From positions 2,976,001-3,040,000 of the forward strand of contig NZ_VISE01000001.1 of assembly GCF_007827275.1 (NCBI RefSeq): a stretch of DNA of 64,000 nt, written 5' to 3'. This stretch comes from Gillisia sp. Hel_I_86. GTDB taxonomy: Bacteria > Bacteroidota > Bacteroidia > Flavobacteriales > Flavobacteriaceae. A program made the translations under genes and the position numbers. This document shows positions 43,450 through 51,828 of this stretch, piece by piece. Position 1 is the first letter of the stretch. Each line of letters opens with the position of its first letter. Below the pieces are notes generated by a model that saw nothing but the letters and a program-made list of their open reading frames with translations, was not told where the DNA came from and searched no databases.

Positions 43450-43562
43450 GCGGTTGACTTTTTTAGTTATTAGAGTTCCTCGCAAATCTACAATTTTTTT
43501 TTATTCGTAAAAGTTTCTGCCCTAAAAATCCATTGCTATCTTTGAGAATTGCAAGATAGCCC

Positions 43563-44999
43563 ATGGAAACGATTACTACCAATAAATTTTACGATCTGCT
43601 AATCAACGAGTTAGGCTTTAAGGCGAAAGCAAAACAAGATATTGCATTGCAACAATTAGCTTCTTATGTGGTAAATCCTACTCCAAATTCGTTGTTTTTA
43701 CTAAAAGGATTCGCAGGAACCGGTAAAACTACCATCATAAGTTCCCTAGTAAAAAATCTTTGGAAGTTAAAAAGAGCGGGTATTTTATTGGCTCCAACAG
43801 GTAGAGCTGCAAAAGTAATTTCGTTGTATTCCAATCAAGAAGCACAGACCATTCATAAGAAAATTTATTTTCCGAAGAAGACAGGTGGAGCCGGGGTCAC
43901 ATTCGTATTACAACCAAATAGACATAAGAATGCAGTGTTTATTGTAGATGAAGCATCGATGATCCCAGATGAGGATCTGGATTCCAAGTTGTTCGAAAAT
44001 AAAGGATTGCTTTCAGACCTCATTCAATATGTAGATTCCGGGCAAAATTGCCAGTTGATATTTATTGGGGATACCGCCCAATTACCTCCAGTGAAGTTAG
44101 ATTTAAGTCCTGCACTGATGGAGCAGTCTTTAGCTCGGGATTATGATAAGGAAGTGATCCATATAGAGCTGGATGAAGTGGTAAGGCAGAGCGAAGAGAG
44201 TGATATCCTTTTAAATGCTACAAGAATTCGGGAAGCTTTGGCTGAAGAATTTTATGAATCTTTCAAATTTAAGTTGACTCAAAAGGCAGATCTGGTTCGA
44301 TTAATGGATGGAGATGAGATTTTGGATGCCATTCAGGATTCGTATGATAATTTGGGTCATGAGGACACAAGTATCATTGTGCGATCTAATAAACGGGCCA
44401 ATCAATACAACCAGCAAATACGAGCCAGGATATTGTTTCAGGAAGAAGAAATCTCTTCCGGGGATTATTTAATGGTGGTAAAGAATAACTATTTTTGGGT
44501 AAAACCCTCTTCTGAAGCTGGTTTTATAGCCAATGGGGATATTGTAAAGGTGCTGGAGATATTTGCTATTAAAGAGCTGTACGGCTTTCGTTTTGCTGAA
44601 GTAAAAGTGCAAATGGTGGACTATCCAAAAATGGCTCCTTTTGAAACTGTTGTGATCTTGGATACTTTAGAAAGCAATACGCCTTCTTTAACTTATGACG
44701 ACAGCAATAGACTCTATCAAGAAGTGATGAAAGACTATGAAGATGAAACTTCAAAATACAAGAAATTCTTAAAGGTGAAAAACAACAAGTTTTTTAATGC
44801 GCTTCAAATTAAGTTCTCTTATGCAATGACCTGTCATAAATCCCAGGGAGGGCAGTGGCATACTGTTTTTATAGAGCAGCCATATTTGCCTAATGGGGTG
44901 GATAAAGAGTATCTTAGATGGCTTTACACCGCCGTAACGAGAGCCAGTGATAAGCTTTATTTGATAGGCTTTAAAGACGATTTTTTTACTGAAAATTAA
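43563..44999 (+). CDS. RecD-like superfamily 1 DNA helicase
   Basis: A 478-residue ATP-dependent 5'-3' helicase of the RecD2/Pif1-like group. Walker A GFAGTGKTT at 49-57, motif II VDEASMIPD, motif III IGDTAQLPPV, and the C-terminal UvrD_C_2 domain with YAMTCHKSQGGQW and LYTAVTRASDKLYLIGF. It is shorter than true RecD2 (about 700) because the N-terminal domain is missing; Bacteroidota commonly have this form. It does not sit with recB or recC, so its role is probably stand-alone DNA repair or replication-fork processing. Confidence 0.88.
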   Translation: METITTNKFYDLLINELGFKAKAKQDIALQQLASYVVNPTPNSLFLLKGFAGTGKTTIISSLVKNLWKLKRAGILLAPTGRAAKVISLYSNQEAQTIHKKIYFPKKTGGAGVTFVLQPNRHKNAVFIVDEASMIPDEDLDSKLFENKGLLSDLIQYVDSGQNCQLIFIGDTAQLPPVKLDLSPALMEQSLARDYDKEVIHIELDEVVRQSEESDILLNATRIREALAEEFYESFKFKLTQKADLVRLMDGDEILDAIQDSYDNLGHEDTSIIVRSNKRANQYNQQIRARILFQEEEISSGDYLMVVKNNYFWVKPSSEAGFIANGDIVKVLEIFAIKELYGFRFAEVKVQMVDYPKMAPFETVVILDTLESNTPSLTYDDSNRLYQEVMKDYEDETSKYKKFLKVKNNKFFNALQIKFSYAMTCHKSQGGQWHTVFIEQPYLPNGVDKEYLRWLYTAVTRASDKLYLIGFKDDFFTEN

Positions 45000-45088
45000 A
45001 ACAAATCTATTGTCACATCGAGCGGAGTCGAGATGTTTAGCAAGATTATCCTTTATAAAAAGAGCAAATAAATTTAGAATTTTTGACA

Positions 45089-45841
45089 ATGAAAAATACC
45101 AAGCCATTACGAATAATAGCAATGATTCCTGCAAGATTTGAAGCTTCCCGCTTTCCGGGAAAATTAATGGAAGATCTTAATGGAAAAACGGTTATTAGAA
45201 GAACCTATGAAGCTGCCCTAAATACCCATTTATTTGATGAAGTTTATGTGGTGACCGATAGCGATCTTATTCACGATGAAATAATAAGCAATAATGGCAA
45301 GAGCATCAAGAGCACTAAAGAACATGAATGCGGAAGCGATAGGATTGCGGAGGTTGTAATGAACATGGATGTGGATATCGTTGTAAATATACAAGGGGAT
45401 GAGCCACTTATAGATGAAGAAAGTTTGCGCAAACTACTAGGGGTTTTTACTAACGATCCTGAAAAGACCATAGATTTGGCATCGCTTAAAACGCCCATGA
45501 TGGATTCTGATGAGATCACCAATCCAAACAATGTGAAGGTGATCACCAATAAGGATAATCTTGCACTTTATTTCTCCAGGTTTCCGCTGCCTTATCCAAG
45601 AGATACCAACTCTGGAGTCACATATTTCAAACATATCGGGGTATATGCTTTCAGAAAAGAGGCACTTATGGACTTTTACAGTTTGCCGATGCTGGAATTG
45701 GAAGCTACTGAAAAAATTGAATGTATCAGGTATTTGGAGTATGGAAAAAGCATAAAAATGGTAGAAACCAATTTTAAAGGCATTGGTATAGATACTCCAG
45801 AAGATCTTGAAAAAGCACGAAAATTATTCCCTTCCGATTAA
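45089..45841 (+). CDS. kdsB: 3-deoxy-manno-octulosonate cytidylyltransferase
   Basis: A 250-residue enzyme that makes CMP-Kdo for lipopolysaccharide. Motifs: [17 protein letters not shown] at the N-terminus (CTP loop), NIQGDEPLI with the metal-binding Asp, and [10 protein letters not shown] and [12 protein letters not shown]. The frame can be opened at TTG 45083, but ATG 45089 gives [16 protein letters not shown], the expected start. The KdsC-like phosphatase that acts one step earlier is encoded at 57419. It is convergent with phr, separated by zero bases from its stop. Confidence 0.94.
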   Translation: MKNTKPLRIIAMIPARFEASRFPGKLMEDLNGKTVIRRTYEAALNTHLFDEVYVVTDSDLIHDEIISNNGKSIKSTKEHECGSDRIAEVVMNMDVDIVVNIQGDEPLIDEESLRKLLGVFTNDPEKTIDLASLKTPMMDSDEITNPNNVKVITNKDNLALYFSRFPLPYPRDTNSGVTYFKHIGVYAFRKEALMDFYSLPMLELEATEKIECIRYLEYGKSIKMVETNFKGIGIDTPEDLEKARKLFPSD

Positions 45842-47146
45842 TTATGCTGAAACGGCCTTTTTATAAACGCTCAGCGCCCTTTCACGAGCTTCTTTATGAT
45901 CCACTATTTCTTCTGGATAATCTGCTGTACCATACTCAGGAATCCATTTTTTGATATATTCCAGGTCTTTGTCGTAATCTTTTGTTTGAGTTGAAGGATT
46001 AAAAATCCTAAAATAGGGAGCTGCATCTACGCCGCTACCAGCTACCCATTGCCAATTACCCACGTTGGAGGACATTTCATAATCCAACAATTTTTCAGCA
46101 AAGTAGGCTTCTCCCCAGCGCCAATCTATTAACAAGTGTTTGCACAGAAAGCTGCCAACCAACATCCTCACTCGATTGTGCATAAAACCAGATTCATTTA
46201 ATTGTCGCATTCCTGCATCCACCATAGGATAACCGGTTTTTCCCGATTTCCATTTTTCGAATTCTTCTATATTATTCCGCCATGCTATCCGATCATATTT
46301 CTTTTTAAAAGCATTCGTCGACGTATCGGGAAAGTGATATAATATCTGCATAAAAAACTCTCGCCATATAAGTTCTTGCCAGAATACCTCATTCTTTTCA
46401 GAAATAGCCTTTTTCATTATCTTCCGGATCCCCACAGTGCCAAATCTAAGATGTGGCCCGATATGGGAAGTGGCATCTTTTGCAGGATAATTTCTCTTAG
46501 CTTCATAATCTTGTATCAGGCTAGGGGTGACCTCGAAATCTGGCACTTTTTGGCTTGAGGGTTCAAAACCAAGCTCGCTAAGACTTAAATTGGGCAACCT
46601 TGAATTTTGAATTAGATTATCCAAGTATGGGGAAGTGTATTTTATTTCAAGATCATTTTTTTTGAATTCCGCCTTCCATAATTTCATGTAAGGAGTATAC
46701 ACCATATAGGGATCTCCATTGCTTTTTACAATTTCATTTTTTTCGAAGATCACCTGATCTTTAAAGGTTAGAAGTTCTGAATCATTAGTTTTGGCTAATT
46801 TGTCGATCCCTTCGTCCCGTTGTTTTGCATAAGGCTCATAATCTCTGTTTGTATAGATTTGCTGAATATCATACTGCTCAAAAAGCTCCTTGAAAACAGC
46901 TAGTGGTTTACCAGAATACATAGCAAGAGAACTTCCTTTTGCTTGAAGCTCTTTTCGCATTTTTTGAAGCGTATTGTATATAAAACTAACACGGGCATCA
47001 TTTTTAGGAAGATCCTCCAAGATCTCAGTGTCGAAAATAAAAATGGGAAGCACTGGAAAATCACCTTTTAAAGCCTCCAACAATCCAACATTATCATCTA
47101 ACCTAAGATCTCTTCGAAACCAAAATATCGATATTTTTTTATTCAT
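45842..47146 (-). CDS. phr: Deoxyribodipyrimidine photolyase
   Basis: A 434-residue FAD enzyme that repairs cyclobutane pyrimidine dimers with blue light. The N-terminal photolyase domain begins FWFRRDLRLDDNVGLLEAL; the FAD domain has FWQELIWREFFMQILYHFPD, KWKSGKTGYPMVDAGMRQLN, HNRVRMLVGSFL and NVGNWQWVAGSGVDAAPYFR, with Trp residues of the electron chain. A frame extends to 47290, but those 48 extra residues belong to a shifted SDR remnant. ATG 47146 overlaps that remnant's stop as TGATG, so phr is probably still translated by coupling. Confidence 0.93.
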   Translation of the reverse strand: MNKKISIFWFRRDLRLDDNVGLLEALKGDFPVLPIFIFDTEILEDLPKNDARVSFIYNTLQKMRKELQAKGSSLAMYSGKPLAVFKELFEQYDIQQIYTNRDYEPYAKQRDEGIDKLAKTNDSELLTFKDQVIFEKNEIVKSNGDPYMVYTPYMKLWKAEFKKNDLEIKYTSPYLDNLIQNSRLPNLSLSELGFEPSSQKVPDFEVTPSLIQDYEAKRNYPAKDATSHIGPHLRFGTVGIRKIMKKAISEKNEVFWQELIWREFFMQILYHFPDTSTNAFKKKYDRIAWRNNIEEFEKWKSGKTGYPMVDAGMRQLNESGFMHNRVRMLVGSFLCKHLLIDWRWGEAYFAEKLLDYEMSSNVGNWQWVAGSGVDAAPYFRIFNPSTQTKDYDKDLEYIKKWIPEYGTADYPEEIVDHKEARERALSVYKKAVSA

Positions 47147-47323
47147 CAATGTACATTTAAAGTGGAAACTCCTCCGTCTATTCCTAGTATTTGCCCTGTC
47201 ATCCAACTGCTTTGTTCGGATAGTAAAAAATCTACTGCATTTGCCATCTTCTGGAGTCCCAGCTCTTTTTACAGGATGGCGTTCTCCCATTTTTACTCGT
47301 TTTTCATCATTGGAGAGTAATTT
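47146..47323 (-). pseudogene. Remnant of a short-chain dehydrogenase gene, frameshifted
   Basis: Read leftward from about 47323, one frame gives KLLSNDEKRVKMGERHPVKR and AGTPED; after about 47247 a different frame continues MANAVDFLLSEQSSWMTGQI and LGIDGGVSTLNVH to a TGA at 47146. Together these are the C-terminal ~60 residues of an SDR (ERHPxxRxGTPEDxAN...FLLS..SxWxTGQ.xxxDGG). The frame change fits loss of 2 bases near 47245. The Rossmann fold and catalytic YxxxK are missing, so the gene is dead. Confidence 0.8.
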
Positions 47324-47403
47324 TTGGGATCAGGTAAAAATTCCCAAGCTTCATTTGCTGAAATGGGCAACTTCGATGTGGTATGTAAAGTGTGGAATTT
47401 CAT
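47293..47403 (-). pseudogene. N-terminal stub of an SRPBCC-family gene
   Basis: ATG 47403 opens MKFHTLHTTSKLPISANEAW and EFLPDPKN, the normal start of a flavobacterial SRPBCC (START-like) protein; after that the frame runs into the SDR remnant and stops at 47293 (36 codons). The true protein would be about 150 residues. A TAAATTTG -7 element on the minus strand (47421-47428) is just upstream, so the stub still has a promoter that can serve phr. Confidence 0.7.
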
Positions 47404-47420
47404 GGTTTTTAATTTCGGGA

Positions 47421-47428
47421 CAAATTTA
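47421..47428 (-). promoter_or_regulatory. -7 element before the SRPBCC stub and phr
   Basis: The minus strand reads TAAATTTG, a full match to TAnnTTTG, 18 bases before the stub ATG. No TTG is found at the normal -33 distance. Confidence 0.45.
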
Positions 47429-47520
47429 GGGTATTAATTGTTTAGCTTAAAATGATTATTGTTAAACAAAGTTTAATTTTGATCTCTTTGTTGGTAAAGG
47501 TTTAGAAACATTGGAATGCG

Positions 47521-47528
47521 TATCTTTG
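47521..47528 (+). promoter_or_regulatory. -7 element of the DUF2911 gene
   Basis: TATCTTTG matches TAnnTTTG. It lies inside the longer open frame from 47516, which argues that the true start is the ATG at 47552. Confidence 0.5.
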
Positions 47529-47551
47529 AAAAAATCAACAAACTAAATATT

Positions 47552-48394
47552 ATGAAAAAAGTTTTTTTATTCATGTGCGCAGGATTAATCTCATTAGGAG
47601 CCTCTGCACAAATTGAAGCCCCTCAACCAAGTCCTTTGGCAAAAATTGAGCAAAAAGTAGGTCTTACAGATGTAACCTTGGAATATTCCCGTCCGGCAGT
47701 TCGTGGTCGTGAAATCTTTGGAAGCCTGGTTCCTTTTGGGAAAGTATGGCGAACAGGAGCCAATGCAAACACAAAAATCACTTTTAGTGATGATGTAGAA
47801 ATTGGAGGAAAGAAGCTGGCAAAAGGAACTTATGCTATATATACAATTCCAAATAAAGATTCTTGGGAAGTAGTGTTTTACAAGGATGCCAACAATTCGG
47901 GAGTTCCACAAGAATGGGATGAAGCTAAAGTGGCTTTAAAAGCAACGGCAAAGGTAGAATCCATGCCTTTCTCTATGGAATCTTTTGGGATCTTCGTAAA
48001 TGAAATTAAGAATGATGGTGCCGTTTTGGATTTTGTATGGTCCAATACCGCAGCTTCTTTGCCATTTACAGTACCAACAGATGCCAAGACCATGGCAAGC
48101 ATAGAAAAAGTTATGAATGGTCCGGGAGCCAACGATTTTTTTGCGGCAGCTAGTTTTTATCAGGAAAGTGGGAAAGATCTTAAAAAAGCGCATGAATGGA
48201 TCAAGAAAGCAACTGCAATGCAGGAAGATGCCTTCTGGATGTGGAGAAAAAGATCACTTATCGAAGCTGAACTAGGTATGAAAAAGGAAGCTATTTCCAG
48301 TGCACAAAAATCATTGGCGATGGCAGAAAAAGCTAAAAATGCAGATTATGTTAAAATGAACAAGGACTCTCTAAAAGAATGGGGCGCTATGTAA
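47552..48394 (+). CDS. Exported DUF2911 protein with C-terminal TPR-like region
   Basis: About 280 residues with a signal peptide (MKKVFLFMCAGLISLGASAQ). The DUF2911 domain, of unknown function and frequent in Bacteroidota, spans about 25-170: VGLTDVTLEYSRPAVRGREI, VPFGKVWRTGANANTKITFS and LAKGTYAIYTIPNKDSWEVV are its signatures. The last 90 residues form helical TPR-like pairs (AHEWIKKATAMQEDAFWMWR, KEAISSAQKSLAMAEKAKN). An upstream ATG at 47516 lies in the promoter, so I use 47552. Single-gene unit with its own terminator. Confidence 0.85.
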   Translation: MKKVFLFMCAGLISLGASAQIEAPQPSPLAKIEQKVGLTDVTLEYSRPAVRGREIFGSLVPFGKVWRTGANANTKITFSDDVEIGGKKLAKGTYAIYTIPNKDSWEVVFYKDANNSGVPQEWDEAKVALKATAKVESMPFSMESFGIFVNEIKNDGAVLDFVWSNTAASLPFTVPTDAKTMASIEKVMNGPGANDFFAAASFYQESGKDLKKAHEWIKKATAMQEDAFWMWRKRSLIEAELGMKKEAISSAQKSLAMAEKAKNADYVKMNKDSLKEWGAM

Positions 48395-48415
48395 TTTTAA
48401 ATTACCACATTAAAG

Positions 48416-48440
48416 AGCCTGCTGAAAAGCAGGCTTTTTT
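48416..48440 (+). terminator. Intrinsic terminator of the DUF2911 gene
   Basis: AGCCTGCT (48416-48423) and AGCAGGCT (48428-48435) with a GAAA tetraloop, followed by TTTTT. Confidence 0.9.
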
Positions 48441-48452
48441 AATTTATATGTT

Positions 48453-48543
48453 TGTCATCCTAAAAGTAGCACAGCGGATTGAAGGATCTCTAAGAAACAG
48501 CAATCATGTTTTTAAAAATAGATCCTTCCTCCGTCAGGATAAC
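48453..48543. repeat. Family 5 intergenic element, copy 1
   Basis: TTGTCATCCTAAAAGTAGC, then GCGGATTGAAGGATCTC on the left; GATCCTTCCTCCGTCAGGAT on the right; together a long imperfect hairpin. The unit recurs at 48820-48914, 48929-49013 and 62146-62247. Confidence 0.65.
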
Positions 48544-48568
48544 AAGTTGGTACTACAATGTCATTTCG

Positions 48569-48730
48569 AGATCCGTGATAAAAAAATTATCCAGCGTAGG
48601 AAATTGACGTGTTTTTTATATAAGCTGATGGGATGCTGAAACAAGTTCAGCATGACGACAATTGCGCATCGTCACCCTGAACTGGTTTCAGGGTCTTGGA
48701 TTCACAAATAAATAAAAACACGTCAATGGT
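48569..48730. mobile_element. 162-bp palindromic element, family 2, copy E (inverted)
   Basis: The reverse complement of 12202-12363, with the same length of 162 bases and four differences. It starts AGATCCGTGATAAAAAAATT and ends CACGTCAATGGT. The flanks differ from those of copy D, which marks the boundaries. It lies among three family 5 copies in a 648-base gap (48395-49042) that contains no gene. Confidence 0.7.
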
Positions 48731-48819
48731 AGCGTAGACGAGAAGCCTTCTATTGCTTCCCAACCATAACTTAGTATTTAAATGTCGTTCTGTCACGATA
48801 ATTATCAAGATCTAATTGA

Positions 48820-48914
48820 TCATTCTGAAAGTAGCACAGCGAATTGAAGGATCTCCTATGTTGTAATAATACTGTTTATTACTATCCTAGAGATTCCTCC
48901 TTCGTCGGAATGAC
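48820..48914. repeat. Family 5 intergenic element, copy 2
   Basis: CATTCTGAAAGTAGCACAGC and GAATTGAAGGATCTCC on the left, GAGATTCCTCCTTCGTCGGA and ATGACA on the right; ends pair as GGATCTC / GAGATTCC and TCATTCTG / CGGAATGA. Confidence 0.7.
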
Positions 48915-48928
48915 AGTACAGCGTTTTT

Positions 48929-49013
48929 TGTCATTCTGAAAGAAGTGAAACAAATTGAAGGATCTCAATGAAGCCATACATTTGCTTTGAGGTTCCTCCT
49001 TCATCGGAAGGCC
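48929..49013. repeat. Family 5 intergenic element, copy 3
   Basis: TGTCATTCTGAAAGAAGTGA and AATTGAAGGATCTCAATGAA on the left, GAGGTTCCTCCTTCATCGGA on the right. It directly follows copy 2, in the same orientation. Confidence 0.7.
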
Positions 49014-49042
49014 GGTATAGCGATCGAAAAATGGATATAACT

Positions 49043-50020
49043 TTATTGATAAACCAAACCAATTTCTTTTCTAATTGCATCCAATAATTCAATTAGATCG
49101 AGGCTTTTGGCGAAAGTCATTTTAGTGCTTTCTTTTTTGCCCTCTGCTAGCATAGTTTGAAGATGTGTTGCCTCAAAATTATAGCCATGAGTAGTTACCG
49201 GAAATTCGATGGTTTCTTCATTCCCATCCAACTGGATTGTTATAGAGGAAGGTTCATGAAATCTGGTATTTAAAACTACCTCTGCCTCTTCAAATTTTAA
49301 AGTGGCCATGGTTGGAGTAGTTTCATCTATAGCACTGTAAAGATGAGCCTTTACACCATTGGAGTAAGAAAATTCGATAGTGCAATTTTCATCCACGCCC
49401 GTTTTTCCGATTTTTGCGTTCGCTTTTATCTCTCGAGGTTTTCCTAATAAGCTTAAAGCCAAGAATACAGGATAGATACCCACATCCATCAAGCTCCCCC
49501 CGCCAAGTTTTTTATTGTAAATGCGTTTTTCTGGATCGAAGGGGGCGTTAAATCCAAAATCTGCTTCGAGACCTACTAGTTCTCCATATTTCTTGGATTC
49601 GACCAAGTCTAGAACATAATTAAAATGTGGAAGAAATTGGGTCCACAAAGCCTCCATTAAAAACACCTTCTCTTTTCGAGCCTCGGTGATCATGGTTTCT
49701 ACTTGATCTAAATTTATCCCTAAAGGTTTTTCGCAGAGTACTGCTTTTTTATGCTGAAGACACAGTAGGGAATGCTCGAAATGAAATGTATGTGGAGTAG
49801 CTATATAAACAATATCTACTTTTTCGTCTTCAACCAGTTCTAAATAACTCCCGTAAGAAACTGCAATGTTTAAATTTTCAGCAAATTCTTCAGCTTTATT
49901 TAGCGATCTACTTGCCACTGCGTAAAGATTTGCTCCTGGTACCGATAAGAGATCTTCGGAAAATTTTTTGGCAATTTTCCCTGCACCCAGTATTCCCCAA
50001 TTATAAGTTTTAGTCTGCAT
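49043..50020 (-). CDS. Gfo/Idh/MocA family oxidoreductase
   Basis: A 325-residue NAD(P)-dependent dehydrogenase for sugars or polyols. The Rossmann motif is WGILGAGKIAKKF at residues 8-20; the catalytic Lys-Pro motif is LCEKPLGIN near residue 95; the C-terminal GFO_IDH_MocA_C domain follows. No signal peptide, so it is cytoplasmic. It overlaps the symporter gene by 11 bases, so it probably acts on the imported sugar. The exact substrate is unknown; last gene of the four-gene operon. Confidence 0.9.
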   Translation of the reverse strand: MQTKTYNWGILGAGKIAKKFSEDLLSVPGANLYAVASRSLNKAEEFAENLNIAVSYGSYLELVEDEKVDIVYIATPHTFHFEHSLLCLQHKKAVLCEKPLGINLDQVETMITEARKEKVFLMEALWTQFLPHFNYVLDLVESKKYGELVGLEADFGFNAPFDPEKRIYNKKLGGGSLMDVGIYPVFLALSLLGKPREIKANAKIGKTGVDENCTIEFSYSNGVKAHLYSAIDETTPTMATLKFEEAEVVLNTRFHEPSSITIQLDGNEETIEFPVTTHGYNFEATHLQTMLAEGKKESTKMTFAKSLDLIELLDAIRKEIGLVYQ

Positions 50021-51719
50021 TGTTTTTAAGTTTATCTGGTGAATGAATTACGCTCTGCAGGACAAGTGCTAGCAACATAACCAAAGCACATCCCACTAGA
50101 TTAAGCCACAAATAAGGGAGTACCCCTAATTTGTAGATTAAAATAATTAAAGCCTGGGTAATAAGGGCGGCAATAAACACTGCATTGCTGTTTACATGTT
50201 TTATAAAGAATGCCAGCAAGAATATTCCCAGTACATTTCCGTAGAAAATAGAGCCAATAATATTCACCAACTGAATGAGATTGTCGAACAAACTGGCAAA
50301 ACTGGCAAAAAGTATGGCCAACAAGCCCCAGCCCAAAGTGAACCACTTGGACATTTTCACATAATGTTCATCAGATTTCTCCTTAGAAACATTTCTTTTA
50401 TAAAGATCTATGGTGGTGGTGGAAGCCAAAGCATTCAATTCTGAAGCGGTGGAGGACATCGCTGCCGATAGTATTACTGCTAGTAGCAGCCCTATGAGGC
50501 CTCTTGGCAGGTTGTTCAGAATAAAATGGATAAACACATAATCTTTGTCATTTGTTTCCAAATCCTCGCTTACGTTGCTTATCATGGCTTTTGCTTCTTC
50601 CCGATTGGCTTCTTCTAGGGAGTCGAGTTCTAAAAGTTCGGTTTTATATTGGTTGAGTTCTCTTGCGGAAACGGTCTCCAGGCCATTGCCAAAACGTATA
50701 CTGGTTTCTTTTCTTTTTTGCTGAATATCCTCATTCTTAACCATCAATTGCCGGTACTCTTCCGAATATTCAGACTCCAACACCGCTTTTTGAGCTGCCG
50801 GATTAAAATTTAAGGGTGCCAGATTGAATTGATAGAACACAAATACCATAACCCCCACCAAAAGAATGAAGAATTGCATTGGCACTTTTAGGATTCCATT
50901 GAAGATAAGTCCCAATTGCATTTCCCGTACCGATCTCCCGGTTAAATAACGCTGCACCTGACTTTGATCTGTTCCAAAATAAGATAAGGCTAGAAAACTC
51001 CCACCAATCACTCCGCTCCAAACCGTGTATCTATTATCCAGATCGAATGAAAAATCCAAAATATCGAGCTTTCCGCTGGCTCCGGCAATATCCAACGCAT
51101 TGGAGAAACTTATATCTGCAGGTAGGTATTGAATTATCAAGAAAAATGCAGCGAACATCCCGGCAAAGATTACTGCCATTTGCTGCTTTTGGGTAACATT
51201 AACTGCCTTGGTGCCACCAGAAACGGTATAGATAATAACCAACACCCCAATAATAATGTTGAGTGTTGTAAGGTTCCATCCCAAGACTGCCGATAAAATA
51301 ATAGCCGGTGCAAAAATGGTGATTCCGGCAGATAGTCCCCGCTGAATTAAAAACAACAATGCCGTTAAAGTCCTGGTTTTAAGATCGAATCTGGATTCCA
51401 AAAATTCGTAAGCGGTATAAACCTTTAACCTATGATAAATGGGAATAAATACCATGCATATTATTACCATGGCAATTGGCAAACCAAAATAGAATTGAAC
51501 AAAACCCATCCCATCGTGATAGGCTTGGCCTGGGGTAGATAAAAATGTAATCGCGCTTGCCTGGGTTGCCATAACAGAAAGTCCGATAGTCCACCATTGG
51601 GAATCCTTCCCGCCCCCAATATAATCTTTTACGCTGTGGCTCCCCTTTGTTTTGTAGACCCCATAAATAACTATAAACGCTAGGGTTCCTATTAAAATGA
51701 TCCAATCTATTAATTGCAT
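50010..51719 (-). CDS. Sodium:solute symporter (SSS family)
   Basis: A 569-residue inner-membrane sodium-coupled transporter with about 13 spans. Typical SSS segments are GGKDSQWWTIGLSVMATQAS, ITFLSTPGQAYHDGMGFVQF and YTVSGGTKAVNVTQKQQM, with the sodium-site Ser region AMSSTASELNALASTTTIDL. A hydrophilic insert of about 85 residues (roughly 315-400), rich in Glu and Lys, lies in a loop, common in Bacteroidota sugar symporters. It begins 1 base after the microprotein gene and overlaps the oxidoreductase by 11 bases. Substrate probably a sugar or N-acetylated sugar. Confidence 0.92.
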   Translation of the reverse strand: MQLIDWIILIGTLAFIVIYGVYKTKGSHSVKDYIGGGKDSQWWTIGLSVMATQASAITFLSTPGQAYHDGMGFVQFYFGLPIAMVIICMVFIPIYHRLKVYTAYEFLESRFDLKTRTLTALLFLIQRGLSAGITIFAPAIILSAVLGWNLTTLNIIIGVLVIIYTVSGGTKAVNVTQKQQMAVIFAGMFAAFFLIIQYLPADISFSNALDIAGASGKLDILDFSFDLDNRYTVWSGVIGGSFLALSYFGTDQSQVQRYLTGRSVREMQLGLIFNGILKVPMQFFILLVGVMVFVFYQFNLAPLNFNPAAQKAVLESEYSEEYRQLMVKNEDIQQKRKETSIRFGNGLETVSARELNQYKTELLELDSLEEANREEAKAMISNVSEDLETNDKDYVFIHFILNNLPRGLIGLLLAVILSAAMSSTASELNALASTTTIDLYKRNVSKEKSDEHYVKMSKWFTLGWGLLAILFASFASLFDNLIQLVNIIGSIFYGNVLGIFLLAFFIKHVNSNAVFIAALITQALIILIYKLGVLPYLWLNLVGCALVMLLALVLQSVIHSPDKLKNNAD

Positions 51720-51720
51720 A

Positions 51721-51828
51721 TTAGGAGAATAGGTTCATTAAAAAATAGAACAAGATTATATATGCCAAATTTGCTAGAAGTACTATAGTATATGATTTTT
51801 TCCAAATATATTTTTTAGGAGTTTCCAT
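51721..51828 (-). CDS. 35-residue single-span microprotein of the symporter operon
   Basis: ATG 51828 to TAA 51721-51723 encodes METPKKYIWKKSYTIVLLAN then LAYIILFYFLMNLFS. It has a short basic N-terminus and one membrane span (about residues 14-32). The ATG follows the PIG-L stop directly (TAAATG), and the stop lies 1 base before the symporter ATG (TAATATG), so it is held in a fully coupled operon and is not random. Similar tiny membrane proteins occur beside SSS symporters in Bacteroidota in my memory. A symporter subunit or stabiliser is a fair guess. Confidence 0.75.
   Translation of the reverse strand: METPKKYIWKKSYTIVLLANLAYIILFYFLMNLFS

Noticed and set aside
45003-45035. Short palindrome CATCGAGCGGAGTCGAGATG before kdsB
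   Set aside because: A single imperfect hairpin resembling scattered intergenic repeats; too short and without a second copy in the window to call a family.
47147-47290. N-terminal extension of photolyase
   Set aside because: The extra 48 residues are an SDR tail read partly in the wrong frame; photolyases start at MNKKISIFWFRRDLR.
46974-47429. 151-codon plus-strand ORF opposite phr
   Set aside because: Shadow of the phr start and the two remnants; it has no own signals.
48379-48639. 86-codon plus-strand ORF after the DUF2911 gene
   Set aside because: It covers the terminator and two repeat elements (families 5 and 2).
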